This document shows positions 33,218-42,580 of a stretch of DNA of 64,000 nt, piece by piece. The DNA comes from Anaerolineales bacterium. Its GTDB lineage: Bacteria > Chloroflexota > Anaerolineae > 4572-78 > J111. A program made the position numbers and the translations under genes. A model generated the notes under the pieces. The model did no database searches and was not told the DNA's origin. It worked only from the letters and a program-made list of their open reading frames with translations. Position 1 is the stretch's first letter. The number at the start of each line of letters is the position of its first letter. The DNA lies in contig JABTUW010000003.1 in NCBI GenBank assembly GCA_015075185.1, positions 930,001 through 994,000 of the forward strand, read 5' to 3'.

Positions 33218-36200
33218 ATACTTTCGAGTTTTTGGCTTATCTTCGTAGTCTAGATGTAAGGCTTTCTGCTGCTGGCGAGCAATTACACCTTAGCGCCCCT
33301 AAAGGAGTGTTAACGCCTGCTCTACGGGCGGAGCTGGCTGAACGAAAACAAGAGATCCTGACCGTGCTGGATGAAGCTGACCAGGCCAAACCTTCTACCC
33401 TTCCTCCTATATCGCCTTGCTGCCGGGTTGGAAACCTGCCTCTTTCCTTTGCCCAGCAGCGCCTTTGGTTCTTTGTTCAATTGGAACCTGGCACTCCTAC
33501 TTATAATGTAGTCACCGCTTTTCACCTCAAGGGTTTACTCAATGTCACCGTATTGGAGCAGAGTTTGGCCGAAATGGGGCGACACCATGAAATCCTGCGT
33601 GCTACCTTTGTTGCCGTAGATGGGAAACCATACCAGATCATTGCTCCGGATATGGCTTTGACGTTGCCAATCGTAGATCTGCGCTCGCTGTCTGCGCTTG
33701 AGCGAGAAGCCGAAGCCCAACGTTTGATCGTCGAAGAAGCCTGCCAGTTATTTGATCTGACCCAGGGACCCTTATTACGGGTCAAACTGCTACGCCTGGC
33801 CGAAACGGAGCATAAATTGCTTTTAACGATGCACCACCTTGTCTCCGATGGCTGGTCTTTGGAGATTTTTTTTCGAGAATTGTCGGTTCTCTATAAGGCT
33901 TATGGCGCGGGCCAGTCTTCACCCCTGCCCGAATTGCCCATCCAGTACGCCGACTTTGCGATCTGGCAGCGGCGCTGGCTACAAGGTAAAGTGCTGGAGC
34001 CTCAACTTGATTACTGGAAGCGACAACTGCAGGGACCGTTACCTGTACTGGAGTTGCCTACCGATCACCCACGGCCGGCCGTCCAGACTTATCAGGGGGC
34101 GTGCCAATCTCTGATGCTACCCACACCTCTGACTGAGACGCTCAAGTCATTGAGTGGGCAGGCAGGGTGTACCCTGTTTATGACCTTACTGACAGCCTTC
34201 AAGATCCTGCTTTACCGTTATACCGGACAGACAGACATAATCGTCGGCGTTCCCATCGCCGGCCGCAATCAGCTAGAAACCGAGGGGCTGATTGGCTGTT
34301 TTGTCAACACATTGGTCATACGATCTGATTTGTGCGGCAACCCTACTTTTCGAGCGTTGCTTGCTCGCATCCGTGAAGTAGTCTTGGCGGCTTTCGCCCA
34401 CCAAGACTTACCCTTCGAAAAGCTGGTAGAGAAACTACAACCAGAAAGGACGCTCAACCATTCCCCCTTGTTTCAGGTAATGTTTCAATACCTAAACGAT
34501 TTCCTGTCAACCTTAACGTTAACTGACCTAACCGTAAGCCCTTTAGAGATTGACACGGGAACGGCCAAGTTTGATTTGAGCCTGTTTATAATCGAGAGAG
34601 CAGAAGGATTGAGGGTGGTGGTGGAGTATAACACTGATTTGTTCGAAACCAGCACAATTACCCGGCTGCTAGGGCATTTCCAGACTTTGCTGGCGGGTAT
34701 TGGGGCCAATCCCGACGAAGGTATTTCAAATTTGCCGTTATTGGCGGAAACCGAGCGTCATCAGCTCCTTATCGAGTGGAATAATACTCAGGCGAGCTAC
34801 CCCCAAGAAGTATGCCTCCATCAACTCTTTGAGGCCCAAGTAGAGCAAACGCCAGCCGTGGTGGCCATGATCTTTCCTTCAACAAACTTGGGGCATGGGG
34901 AAGACAGCCAATTGACTTATCGAGAACTGAATCGCTGCGCCAATCAGTTAGCCCATCGATTGCAGGCTCTGGGGGTAGGGCCAGAGGTTCTGGTTGGCCT
35001 ATATCTCGAACGTTCCCCGGAGATGGTGGTAGGGTTGTTAGGTGTTCTCAAGGCGGGTGGAGCTTACATACCCCTGGACCCAGCTTATCCCCCGGCGCGC
35101 CTGGCCTTTATGCTAGACGATGCTCGACCGGCGGTATTATTGACCCAACAAAGGTTGATGGCAAGACTGCCCCGCTACAAAGGCCAAATCATCACCATAG
35201 ACCCAGACGGGCAGGATTTGGTTAGACAAAGTGCCGAGAATCCAGCGAGCGGAGTGACGGCCGATAACTTGGCCTATGTGATATACACTTCAGGTTCCAC
35301 CGGCCAACCGAAAGGGGTAATGATCTCCCATCGGGCCATTTGCAATCATATGCATTGGATGCAAGCGACCTTCCCTCTGACTGAGACGGATCGGGTGCTA
35401 CAGAAAACCCCCTTCAGTTTTGATGCCTCTGTCTGGGAGTTTTACGCCCCGTTACTGGTCGGTGGGCAGTTGATCCTTACTCGTCCGGGTGCGCATCAAG
35501 ACAGCGCCTACTTGGTCCAGTTGATGGCTGCCTATCAAGTGACCCATCTCAAACTTGTCCCGGCTTTGCTTCAGATGTTGCTGGCAGAACCAGAGTTTGA
35601 GCATTGTTATTACCTGAGGCGAGTTTTCTGCGGGGGGGAGGTGTTGCCGGTTGAGCTTCAGGAGCGTTTCTTTACCCGACTGGGGGCCGAGCTATACAAT
35701 CTGTATGGCCCGACCGAAGCGTGCATTGACGCCACTTACTGGACCTGCCGGCCTGACCCTCAGCAACGGCTTGTGCCTATTGGTCGCCCGATTGCTAACA
35801 CCCAGGTTTATTTGCTGGATCCTCATTTACAGCCTGTCCCGATTGGGGTCCCGGGCGAGTTGCACATTGGTGGAACGGCGCTGGGGCGAGGCTACCTCAA
35901 CCGACCTGAGTTGACCGGGGAGAAGTTCATCCCTAATCCTTTCAGTGACAAGCCAGGGGCATGCCTGTACAAGACGGGAGACCTGGCCCGTTACTTACCG
36001 GATGGCGCCATTGAGTTTCTGGGTCGGATTGATCATCAGGTGAAGATTCGTGGTGTCCGCATCGAGTTGGGAGAGGTAGAGGCAGTGCTGGCACAACATC
36101 CGGCCGTGCGAGAGAGTCTGGTCACCGTTCGTGAGGACGCGCCTGGCGACAAGAGATTGGTAGCCTATGTTGTCCCTGGGCAAGAGCCTGTACCTGGCAG

Positions 36201-36711
36201 CAGTGAATTACGCGCCTGGCTGAAAGAAAAGCTACCCGATTATATGCTCCCCTCCGCCTTCGTGTTGTTGGACGCCCTACCACTGACGCCTAATGGCAAG
36301 GTAGATCGCCACACGTTGCCCAGGCCGCATCAGACGAGACTCGAACCGGAAGCGACCTTTGTCGTTCCCCGCACGCCAGCGGAAGAAGTTGTGGCGAGCA
36401 TCTGCAGCCAAGTTCTCGGCCTCAAGCGAATCGGCCTCCACGATAACTTCTTTGAGTTAGGCGGGCACTCCCTGCTGGCCATCCAGGTTGTTTCTCGATT
36501 GTATAAATTTTTTAGGGTTGAATTGCCCTTACTTACCCTGTTTGAGCAACCTACAGTATTTGGCCTGGTCAATGTCCTCGCCCGAATCTGGGGCGGGCGA
36601 GAAATTGTTGAGGAGATTGCCCGCACCTTGCAGGAACTCGAACAACTCTCGGCAGATGAAGTAACAATAATGCTCTCTACCCAGAAAGCTGATGGTAAGA
36701 GAAATGAGTGA
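33214..36711 (+). CDS. Nonribosomal peptide synthetase, docking-C-A-PCP
   Basis: A 1165-residue synthetase. The first 55 residues match the TubC N-terminal docking domain (LAYLRSLDVRLSAAGEQLHL), which pairs with the C-terminus of a preceding module. The condensation domain has HHLVSDGWS. The adenylation domain has VIYTSGSTGQPKG, a standard A4 core FSFDASVWEFY with Asp present, YGPTEA, YKTGDLARYLPDG and the Lys in LTPNGKVD. The carrier Ser is in LGGHSLL. Read against GrsA, the pocket residues are roughly D-A-W-L-F-G-L-I-D-K, an amino-acid-type code whose substrate I do not assign. There is no epimerase or methyltransferase. The tail overlaps the next start by 8 bases. Confidence 0.92.
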   Translation: MNTFEFLAYLRSLDVRLSAAGEQLHLSAPKGVLTPALRAELAERKQEILTVLDEADQAKPSTLPPISPCCRVGNLPLSFAQQRLWFFVQLEPGTPTYNVVTAFHLKGLLNVTVLEQSLAEMGRHHEILRATFVAVDGKPYQIIAPDMALTLPIVDLRSLSALEREAEAQRLIVEEACQLFDLTQGPLLRVKLLRLAETEHKLLLTMHHLVSDGWSLEIFFRELSVLYKAYGAGQSSPLPELPIQYADFAIWQRRWLQGKVLEPQLDYWKRQLQGPLPVLELPTDHPRPAVQTYQGACQSLMLPTPLTETLKSLSGQAGCTLFMTLLTAFKILLYRYTGQTDIIVGVPIAGRNQLETEGLIGCFVNTLVIRSDLCGNPTFRALLARIREVVLAAFAHQDLPFEKLVEKLQPERTLNHSPLFQVMFQYLNDFLSTLTLTDLTVSPLEIDTGTAKFDLSLFIIERAEGLRVVVEYNTDLFETSTITRLLGHFQTLLAGIGANPDEGISNLPLLAETERHQLLIEWNNTQASYPQEVCLHQLFEAQVEQTPAVVAMIFPSTNLGHGEDSQLTYRELNRCANQLAHRLQALGVGPEVLVGLYLERSPEMVVGLLGVLKAGGAYIPLDPAYPPARLAFMLDDARPAVLLTQQRLMARLPRYKGQIITIDPDGQDLVRQSAENPASGVTADNLAYVIYTSGSTGQPKGVMISHRAICNHMHWMQATFPLTETDRVLQKTPFSFDASVWEFYAPLLVGGQLILTRPGAHQDSAYLVQLMAAYQVTHLKLVPALLQMLLAEPEFEHCYYLRRVFCGGEVLPVELQERFFTRLGAELYNLYGPTEACIDATYWTCRPDPQQRLVPIGRPIANTQVYLLDPHLQPVPIGVPGELHIGGTALGRGYLNRPELTGEKFIPNPFSDKPGACLYKTGDLARYLPDGAIEFLGRIDHQVKIRGVRIELGEVEAVLAQHPAVRESLVTVREDAPGDKRLVAYVVPGQEPVPGSSELRAWLKEKLPDYMLPSAFVLLDALPLTPNGKVDRHTLPRPHQTRLEPEATFVVPRTPAEEVVASICSQVLGLKRIGLHDNFFELGGHSLLAIQVVSRLYKFFRVELPLLTLFEQPTVFGLVNVLARIWGGREIVEEIARTLQELEQLSADEVTIMLSTQKADGKRNE

Positions 36712-39367
36712 TTTTTCCACCCGGGTTAGCTCTCTCTCGCCAGAAAAACTCAAGGCCCTTGACCTATTGCTTAAGCAGAAGGGGATAAAAATCTCCCAAG
36801 CTCAGGCCATTCCTTGTCGGACAGGGACCGGCCCATGGCCTCTGTCCTTTGCCCAGCAACGTCTCTGGTTTTTAGATCAATTGGAACCTGGCAATTCTGT
36901 TTATAATATTCCCAAAGCTTTTCGCCTGAAAGGTCTACTCAACGTAACCGCTATGGAACAAAGCCTGACTGAAATGGGACGACGCCACGAAATCCTGCGC
37001 ACCACCTTTGCGGCTATGGATGGACAACCTGTCCAGATTATCGCTCCAGATAGAGTCTTAACCCTTCCGCTAGTAGACCTGCGGAAACTTCCTGAAGTCA
37101 AGCGCGAGGTTGAAACGCAACGACTGGTCACCCAGGAGGCTCAACAGCATTTCGATCTCACGCTGGGACCGTTGTGGCGTGTTAAACTTCTGCGCTTGGC
37201 AGAACAGGACCATGTATTCCTCTTGACCATGCACCACATTATCTCTGACGGTTGGTCTTTAGGTGTCTTCTTTCGCGAACTGGCGATCCTTTATGCCGCC
37301 TTTTGCGTGGGTCAGCCTTCAGTATTGCCTCCCTTGCCTATCCAATATGTGGACTTTGCCGTTTGGCAACGACAGTGGCTGCAAGGTGAAGTATTGGAAA
37401 CGCAACTTGCCTATTGGAAACAGCAGTTAGCAGGACCGTTGCCTGTACTCGAACTGCCGACCGATCGACCGCGACCCCTGGTTCAGACCTACCGAGGGGC
37501 GAGCCAATCCTTAGTGCTATCAACAACCCTGACCCAGGCGCTTAAGACCCTGAGTCAGCAAGAGGGGGCTACCTTATTCATGACCCTCCTGGCCGCGTTC
37601 AAAATACTGCTTGGCCATTACAGTGGACAGGATGATATTGTGGTAGGTACCCCCCTCGCCAACCGTAATCGGGCTGAAATCGAGGATTTGATTGGCTTTT
37701 TTATCAATACTCTGGTTATACGTTCTGACTTATCTGGTAATCCTACTTTTTATGAGTTTCTAGCTCGAGTCCGCGAGGTGGCTTTAGGGGCCTACGCCCA
37801 TCAAGACTTACCTTTTGAGAAACTGGTAGAGGAACTACAACCAGAGCGAGACCTGAGCCGCTCGCGGCTATTCCAGATATTTTTTAATATGGTCAATGTT
37901 GGGGATGATAAACCCGAGTTCCCCAATCTGGTTTTCAGCCCGTTGAAGATTAAGCCGCACAAAATAAAATTTGACCTGACGCTTTATATAAGACAAGCAG
38001 AAACTCTAACAGTCACACTGAATTACAACACTGACCTGTTTGAAACGGCCACTATCGTCCGGATGTTGAGCCATTTTCAGACCTTGCTGGAGGGCATCGT
38101 TGCTAACCCGGAACGGCGACTTTCGGTTTTATCGCTCTTAACCGAAGCAGAACAGCCGGAGCTAACCCGAATGGCATTCCGGCCCGACCCGGCAGGTGAC
38201 CACAGACGGCTCTACTATACTGGCCATATAGCCCACTTAATGCCTGATGGTAGTATTGAATTTATAGGTAGGAAGGATTGTCAAGCTCTTCCACTCCCCG
38301 ACCAATTCAGACAAGACCCTCCAGAAACTTTTGTCGCCCCTCGAAATGAATTGGAATTTCAACTGGCGCGAATTTGGGAACAAGTTTTAGGTATTCAGCC
38401 CATCGGGGTGCGAGATAACTTCTTTGAGGTGGGAGGGCACTCTCTATTAGCCGTGCGCTTGTGCGCCCAAATCGAGAAGATACTTGGCAAAAATTTACCC
38501 CTGGCAGCTCTCTTTCAATCACCAACGGTTGAGCAAATAGCCGACATTCTCCGCCAAAAAAGGGGGGCGATGCCTTTGTCCTCGTTGGTGTGCGTTCAAT
38601 CCAGTGGCTCCAGGCTTCCCTTTTTCTGTATACCTGGAAATTTGGGCAACATTTTTGCAGATCTTGGCGACCTGGCTCGACATCTTGGACCAGATTGGCC
38701 CTTTTATGGCTTCCAGGATGGCATACACAACCCGGCTGGGATCAAGGCCCTGGCCTGTCACTACCTTCATGAAATTCAAACTGTACAATCGGAGGGGCCT
38801 TACTTTTTGGGAGGCGTGTGTGCGGGGGCGGTGGTAGCTTTCGAAATGGCCCAGCAACTCCAGGCCCAAGGTCAGCCAGTGGGGCTATTAGCCTTAGTAG
38901 AGCCTTCAGCCCCTCGCCCGATCGGGCTTCGGCCTTATCTCAATTTTGTCCTCTTAGTCTCGCGTCGGATTTTACAACGATTTAGCCGTCACTCCCATAA
39001 CATGATGCAACTTAACTTTACCGAGCGGGAAAATTACCTCCGTCTGAAAGCGAAGCTGGTGGCCAATAGTTGGGCTTTAGTGCGTTATGTTCCACAATCC
39101 TATCCAGGTAGAATCCACCTCTTTGTGACTGAGGGGTCACTGAACCCTCCCCATGCCCGTTTAGGCTGGCGTGAATTAGCGGCTGGGGGAACAGAACTCC
39201 ATGTGATACCGGGCACCCACGCTGCCATCACCCACACTCACGAGGCCGTACCGGAGGAAACTCACTTACAAGTTTTGGCCGAACAATTGAGGGCTTGCCT
39301 AGACGACGCTCTTGCTACCTCCGGTTTCGAGTTAGAGAACAAAATGTTAGCCTTAAGAACTTTTTAA
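36704..39367 (+). CDS. Nonribosomal peptide synthetase, C-(deleted A)-PCP-thioesterase
   Basis: An 887-residue terminal synthetase. The condensation domain has HHIISDGWS. After it, where an adenylation domain of about 500 residues should be, only about 40 residues remain. They match the A7-A8 region (RLYYTGHIAHLMPDGSIEFIGRKD) and have lost the Asp of YxTGD. The carrier domain follows directly (VGGHSLLAV). The C-terminal 270 residues are a type I thioesterase whose nucleophile elbow is GGVCAGA, with Cys instead of Ser, and whose His lies in PGTHAAI. Its carrier must be loaded in trans, or the module may only transfer and release. I chose ATG 36704, matching the start of the first synthetase. 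Confidence 0.9.
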   Translation: MSDFSTRVSSLSPEKLKALDLLLKQKGIKISQAQAIPCRTGTGPWPLSFAQQRLWFLDQLEPGNSVYNIPKAFRLKGLLNVTAMEQSLTEMGRRHEILRTTFAAMDGQPVQIIAPDRVLTLPLVDLRKLPEVKREVETQRLVTQEAQQHFDLTLGPLWRVKLLRLAEQDHVFLLTMHHIISDGWSLGVFFRELAILYAAFCVGQPSVLPPLPIQYVDFAVWQRQWLQGEVLETQLAYWKQQLAGPLPVLELPTDRPRPLVQTYRGASQSLVLSTTLTQALKTLSQQEGATLFMTLLAAFKILLGHYSGQDDIVVGTPLANRNRAEIEDLIGFFINTLVIRSDLSGNPTFYEFLARVREVALGAYAHQDLPFEKLVEELQPERDLSRSRLFQIFFNMVNVGDDKPEFPNLVFSPLKIKPHKIKFDLTLYIRQAETLTVTLNYNTDLFETATIVRMLSHFQTLLEGIVANPERRLSVLSLLTEAEQPELTRMAFRPDPAGDHRRLYYTGHIAHLMPDGSIEFIGRKDCQALPLPDQFRQDPPETFVAPRNELEFQLARIWEQVLGIQPIGVRDNFFEVGGHSLLAVRLCAQIEKILGKNLPLAALFQSPTVEQIADILRQKRGAMPLSSLVCVQSSGSRLPFFCIPGNLGNIFADLGDLARHLGPDWPFYGFQDGIHNPAGIKALACHYLHEIQTVQSEGPYFLGGVCAGAVVAFEMAQQLQAQGQPVGLLALVEPSAPRPIGLRPYLNFVLLVSRRILQRFSRHSHNMMQLNFTERENYLRLKAKLVANSWALVRYVPQSYPGRIHLFVTEGSLNPPHARLGWRELAAGGTELHVIPGTHAAITHTHEAVPEETHLQVLAEQLRACLDDALATSGFELENKMLALRTF

Positions 39368-39392
39368 AAGCACCACTGAGAAAGGAAAGGCA

Positions 39393-40646
39393 ATGATGTC
39401 TCAAAAATCATTAATTCAGAACGATGTGATTGAGTTGAATAACCTTAATCAACAGAATAAAGACAACATTTACAATTTGCCCAATTTCAATCCCCAAATA
39501 ATAAACCAAAAATATTTGGATACGCTGGGTGTGGTTGTTCAACCGGATGAAATTACTCTAAAGAAATTAGAAATGGGTTCGAGTACTTTCATTAAGCAAC
39601 TTCAGACTAGAAGCCTGATTCCCGAGCCTCGTTTAACCGAGATGGACATTCCTGTTGAAACACCCTTACCCGTTCATAACTATACTAGTACAGGTCATTG
39701 TCCTGGCAATATCCTTGAATTGAATCCGGTTCAGGGATGTAATGTGGGTTGCCTGTATTGTTTAGTTACCGATGGAAAGCATAACCAACCTTTGGTAGCC
39801 TTCAAAAATTATCCCAAGTATGTCAGAAGCCATTTAGAAGCAAACAAAGATAAAAGATATTGGTATTATCTTTCGGCCAAAACTGAAGCATTTCAAGAGC
39901 CAACGTTAGAGACCGGTATCGTCCACAATATTTTGCTGGAATTTATTCAGCATTACGAAAAGCATCCTGACTCACCAGCCAGGCTATATTTGGTCACGAA
40001 AGCCGGTACCAAACAGCTTTTGTTTAAGCATCAGGGAAATTCAATCTTGGATCTATTATCTGAAATTCCAGATAGGGTGCAATACAATCCCAGTATTGGT
40101 TTAATGCCAGAAACGGTGAGAATTATCTTGGAACCCTATGCGGCGCCAATCCAGGAAAGATTAGACGCGGTTTTATTATGCCAACAGGTCGGAATTGATA
40201 GCAATTCTGTTCTAGCCCAACCAATTATTGGACCCTATTTATCCCTCGAAACGATGTCCGATTATTTTTCAAAAATAAAATCAGCAAACATCATCAACTA
40301 TAAACCGGAATTTCTAACCCTGTGTATGGAAAACCTGGCAATGATCGGCCAGATAATCGGTTATTTCGATAGAGCATTAGAGAAAAGCATTTATGAGCAA
40401 TACATTGCTCATGACAATCAAAATCATAGAAAGCAGCGGGAAAGAACAGCACCGCACAAGACATTTAGCTATGCCAAACTAATGGAATTAAAAGAAGTGG
40501 GTGAATCGTTTGGATTAACCATGAGTGTCTGTTTTTGGGTAAGAGAACAAATAGATTTGGCTAAAGATCTTCCAGTAATAAATAATAATGGCTTTTGTTG
40601 TGATTTCCCCTTGTGGAACCGTTTTAGAGTTCCAAACCATACTTAA
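39393..40646 (+). CDS. Radical SAM protein (spore-photolyase-like), AT-rich
   Basis: A 417-residue radical SAM enzyme. The 4Fe-4S-binding motif is CNVGCLYC (CxxxCxxC) near residue 121, in the context NPVQGCNVGCLYC that resembles the spore photoproduct lyase group. Further Cys residues near the C-terminus (SVCFW, GFCCDF) could bind another cluster or substrate. It follows the terminal synthetase by 25 bases with AAAGGA before the tandem ATG, so it is probably co-transcribed and could modify the peptide product. Its base composition is much more AT-rich than either flank, which suggests separate acquisition. A repair role is also possible. Confidence 0.8.
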   Translation: MMSQKSLIQNDVIELNNLNQQNKDNIYNLPNFNPQIINQKYLDTLGVVVQPDEITLKKLEMGSSTFIKQLQTRSLIPEPRLTEMDIPVETPLPVHNYTSTGHCPGNILELNPVQGCNVGCLYCLVTDGKHNQPLVAFKNYPKYVRSHLEANKDKRYWYYLSAKTEAFQEPTLETGIVHNILLEFIQHYEKHPDSPARLYLVTKAGTKQLLFKHQGNSILDLLSEIPDRVQYNPSIGLMPETVRIILEPYAAPIQERLDAVLLCQQVGIDSNSVLAQPIIGPYLSLETMSDYFSKIKSANIINYKPEFLTLCMENLAMIGQIIGYFDRALEKSIYEQYIAHDNQNHRKQRERTAPHKTFSYAKLMELKEVGESFGLTMSVCFWVREQIDLAKDLPVINNNGFCCDFPLWNRFRVPNHT

Positions 40647-41019
40647 TGATAGGGGTGGTGGCTCTGTAAAACGCTACCCATTCTCCCCTCAGCTCGATTC
40701 GTCCGCAAGCTGCAGGTACTGGACCGTGCAATCTTTATTGATCCTACTCAGTGGAATAAAAGCGAACTTTCGACTGCCCGGCTTTTCACCATCCGGGTCA
40801 CTCAGCAGGCCAGACACGCCTGCTTCACCATATCGGCCGAAGCCTGGACGATCGACTTGGAATGAATTTCCCGCTTGAATAAAGTGACCTGACCAGCACG
40901 GACACGTTAGCCAGGTCTTACGGTTCACACGGTAACGGAGTCTTACCACGCAAACTTCCAATATTCTAGCCCAATCCCCCAAAAAAGGGCAGTAGTTCAA
41001 AAAGGTGCGATAACACACT
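40647..41019. other. 373-base intergenic region between convergent genes, with a possible gene fragment
   Basis: No full gene is visible. On the + strand a frame from about 40653 to 40865 reads without stops and contains VRKLQVLDRAIFIDPTQWN, which looks protein-like, but it has no start codon or ribosome site and I recognise no family. It may be the 3' end of a lost gene. The rest holds no clear terminator, although two genes converge here. Confidence 0.3.
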
Positions 41020-42555
41020 CTATATTGTAAAGATTTTTAAGTGAGCCAGGCGATCCCAAGGTTGGCTCATAGCCTCCAAAAGCTGCTTATATTCTTCATA
41101 CCGGGCCAAATAAAGAGGTGTACGGCGCTGGTCAGGTTCATGGACTCTGACCACGGAAACAGCCTGCTCAACCGCTTCCGTATAATTGGTGTAGATACCG
41201 GCGCCAATCCCGGCCGATATGGCCGCCCCGTGAGCGCCGGTCTCCATACCATCGGGCACCTCGATCAGTACTTCGAGGGTGTCGGCAAACATCTGCGTCC
41301 AGACTTCGCTCCGTGCTCCGCCCCCGGTCAACCGGACAATGTCAAAATCGGCTCCGGCCTGGCGTAATTTTTCGGCGTGATTGAGATGGCTATAGACCAC
41401 TCCTTCGTAAAGCGCCCGGAGCAGGTGAGCACGGGTGTGCCAGCCACCCACGCCATAAAAACCAGCTCTGGCTGTGGCTTGAACATTAGAGCCGTACAGG
41501 AACGGATGGAAAATGAGGCTGGCGCTCTCTACCGGTACATTGGCTACCACTTCATTGCATACCTCGTATACGGAGACACCCCGCCGGTTGGCTTCCAGAC
41601 GCTCTTCGGCGCAGAACTGATTGACAAACCATTCCAGGTTCGTCGCCGAGGTAGCGCTCGCTTCGATGGTTAACCAGTATTCGGGATCAGCAAAGAGGGT
41701 CGTCATAAAAATATCAGGGGAGACAATTGGTTTCGCCGTGACCACCTCGTTGATGCTCCAGGAACCAACAATGATGCAGGCCTGGCCGGGCTGGGTGACT
41801 CCCGCACCAATGGCGCTGGCATCAACGTCAAACAGCCCGCCGACCACCGGCGTCCCAGCGGCCAGGCCCGTCGCTGCCGCGGCCTTTGATGTAACGTTGC
41901 CGATCACTTCAAAACTGTAGGCCGGCCGGGGCAAAGCCTCCATCATTTCCGGGATACCGTACAGGGCCATCAGCTCCGCTGAATAACAGCGGTTGGGCAC
42001 ATCGAGCAGGCTGGTGGCGCTCATATCCGTGTAATCGGATCTGATTTCACCGGTCAGGCAGTAATTGATGTAATCTTTACACAGGAGCACCGCCCCAATG
42101 CGCTCGTAAACAGCCGGTTCGTGCTGCTTGAACCAGGCCAGCAGCGCGTTAGGCTGGGCGGGCCAGAAACTTTGCAGGGTATGAGGAAATGCCTGGTCGC
42201 GCAGGGCAATGGTATTCCAGCCGTCAACGATCTCGGTCGCCCGGGTATCGAGCGATTGAATACCGTTCCACGCCGGTTCACCGGCTTTATCCAGCAAGTA
42301 AACACCATTCCCATGGCCGGAACTGCCGATGCCCACAATCTCCTCAGGCTTAATCCCCGCTTTGGCGATGACTTCGCGGATCGCTCCGGTCGTTCCCTGC
42401 CACAGCGAGTCCATACTGCGCTCCGTCCAGCCGGGCTTGGGATAATATGTTTCAACTTTTCGGCTGGCGACTTGCAGTTCCTTCCCCCTCAAATCGAAGA
42501 GGGCTGCTTTTGAGACGGTATTGCCGTTATCCAAACCTAACAAGTATTGGCCCAT
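41020..42555 (-). CDS. FGGY carbohydrate kinase, L-xylulokinase (LyxK)-like
   Basis: A 511-residue FGGY kinase. Phosphate-loop residues are in LGLDNGNTVSKAALFD, the catalytic Asp is in GGLFDVDASA near residue 245, and the adenine-site motif is TGGGARSEVW. The blocks ATNLEWFVNQ, FHPFLYGSN, AGFYGVGGWHTRAHLL and YEGVVYSHLNH match E. coli LyxK more closely than xylulokinase or glycerol kinase. The likely reaction is ATP-dependent phosphorylation of L-xylulose or a close ketopentose. It fits the UlaE-like and AraD-like genes further upstream in the same unit. It is the last gene of the leftward run. Confidence 0.8.
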   Translation of the reverse strand: MGQYLLGLDNGNTVSKAALFDLRGKELQVASRKVETYYPKPGWTERSMDSLWQGTTGAIREVIAKAGIKPEEIVGIGSSGHGNGVYLLDKAGEPAWNGIQSLDTRATEIVDGWNTIALRDQAFPHTLQSFWPAQPNALLAWFKQHEPAVYERIGAVLLCKDYINYCLTGEIRSDYTDMSATSLLDVPNRCYSAELMALYGIPEMMEALPRPAYSFEVIGNVTSKAAAATGLAAGTPVVGGLFDVDASAIGAGVTQPGQACIIVGSWSINEVVTAKPIVSPDIFMTTLFADPEYWLTIEASATSATNLEWFVNQFCAEERLEANRRGVSVYEVCNEVVANVPVESASLIFHPFLYGSNVQATARAGFYGVGGWHTRAHLLRALYEGVVYSHLNHAEKLRQAGADFDIVRLTGGGARSEVWTQMFADTLEVLIEVPDGMETGAHGAAISAGIGAGIYTNYTEAVEQAVSVVRVHEPDQRRTPLYLARYEEYKQLLEAMSQPWDRLAHLKIFTI

Positions 42556-42580
42556 CGCTTATCCCCTTTCATAGTTGAAT

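Noticed and set aside
33214..36711. Assigning a specific amino acid to the second adenylation domain
   Set aside because: The pocket residues read by eye are uncertain by one or two positions and resemble more than one known code, so I give no substrate.
40588..40878. ORF overlapping the end of the radical SAM gene
   Set aside because: It shares no frame with recognisable protein and has no ribosome site; only the different frame noted for 40653-40865 looks protein-like, and weakly.
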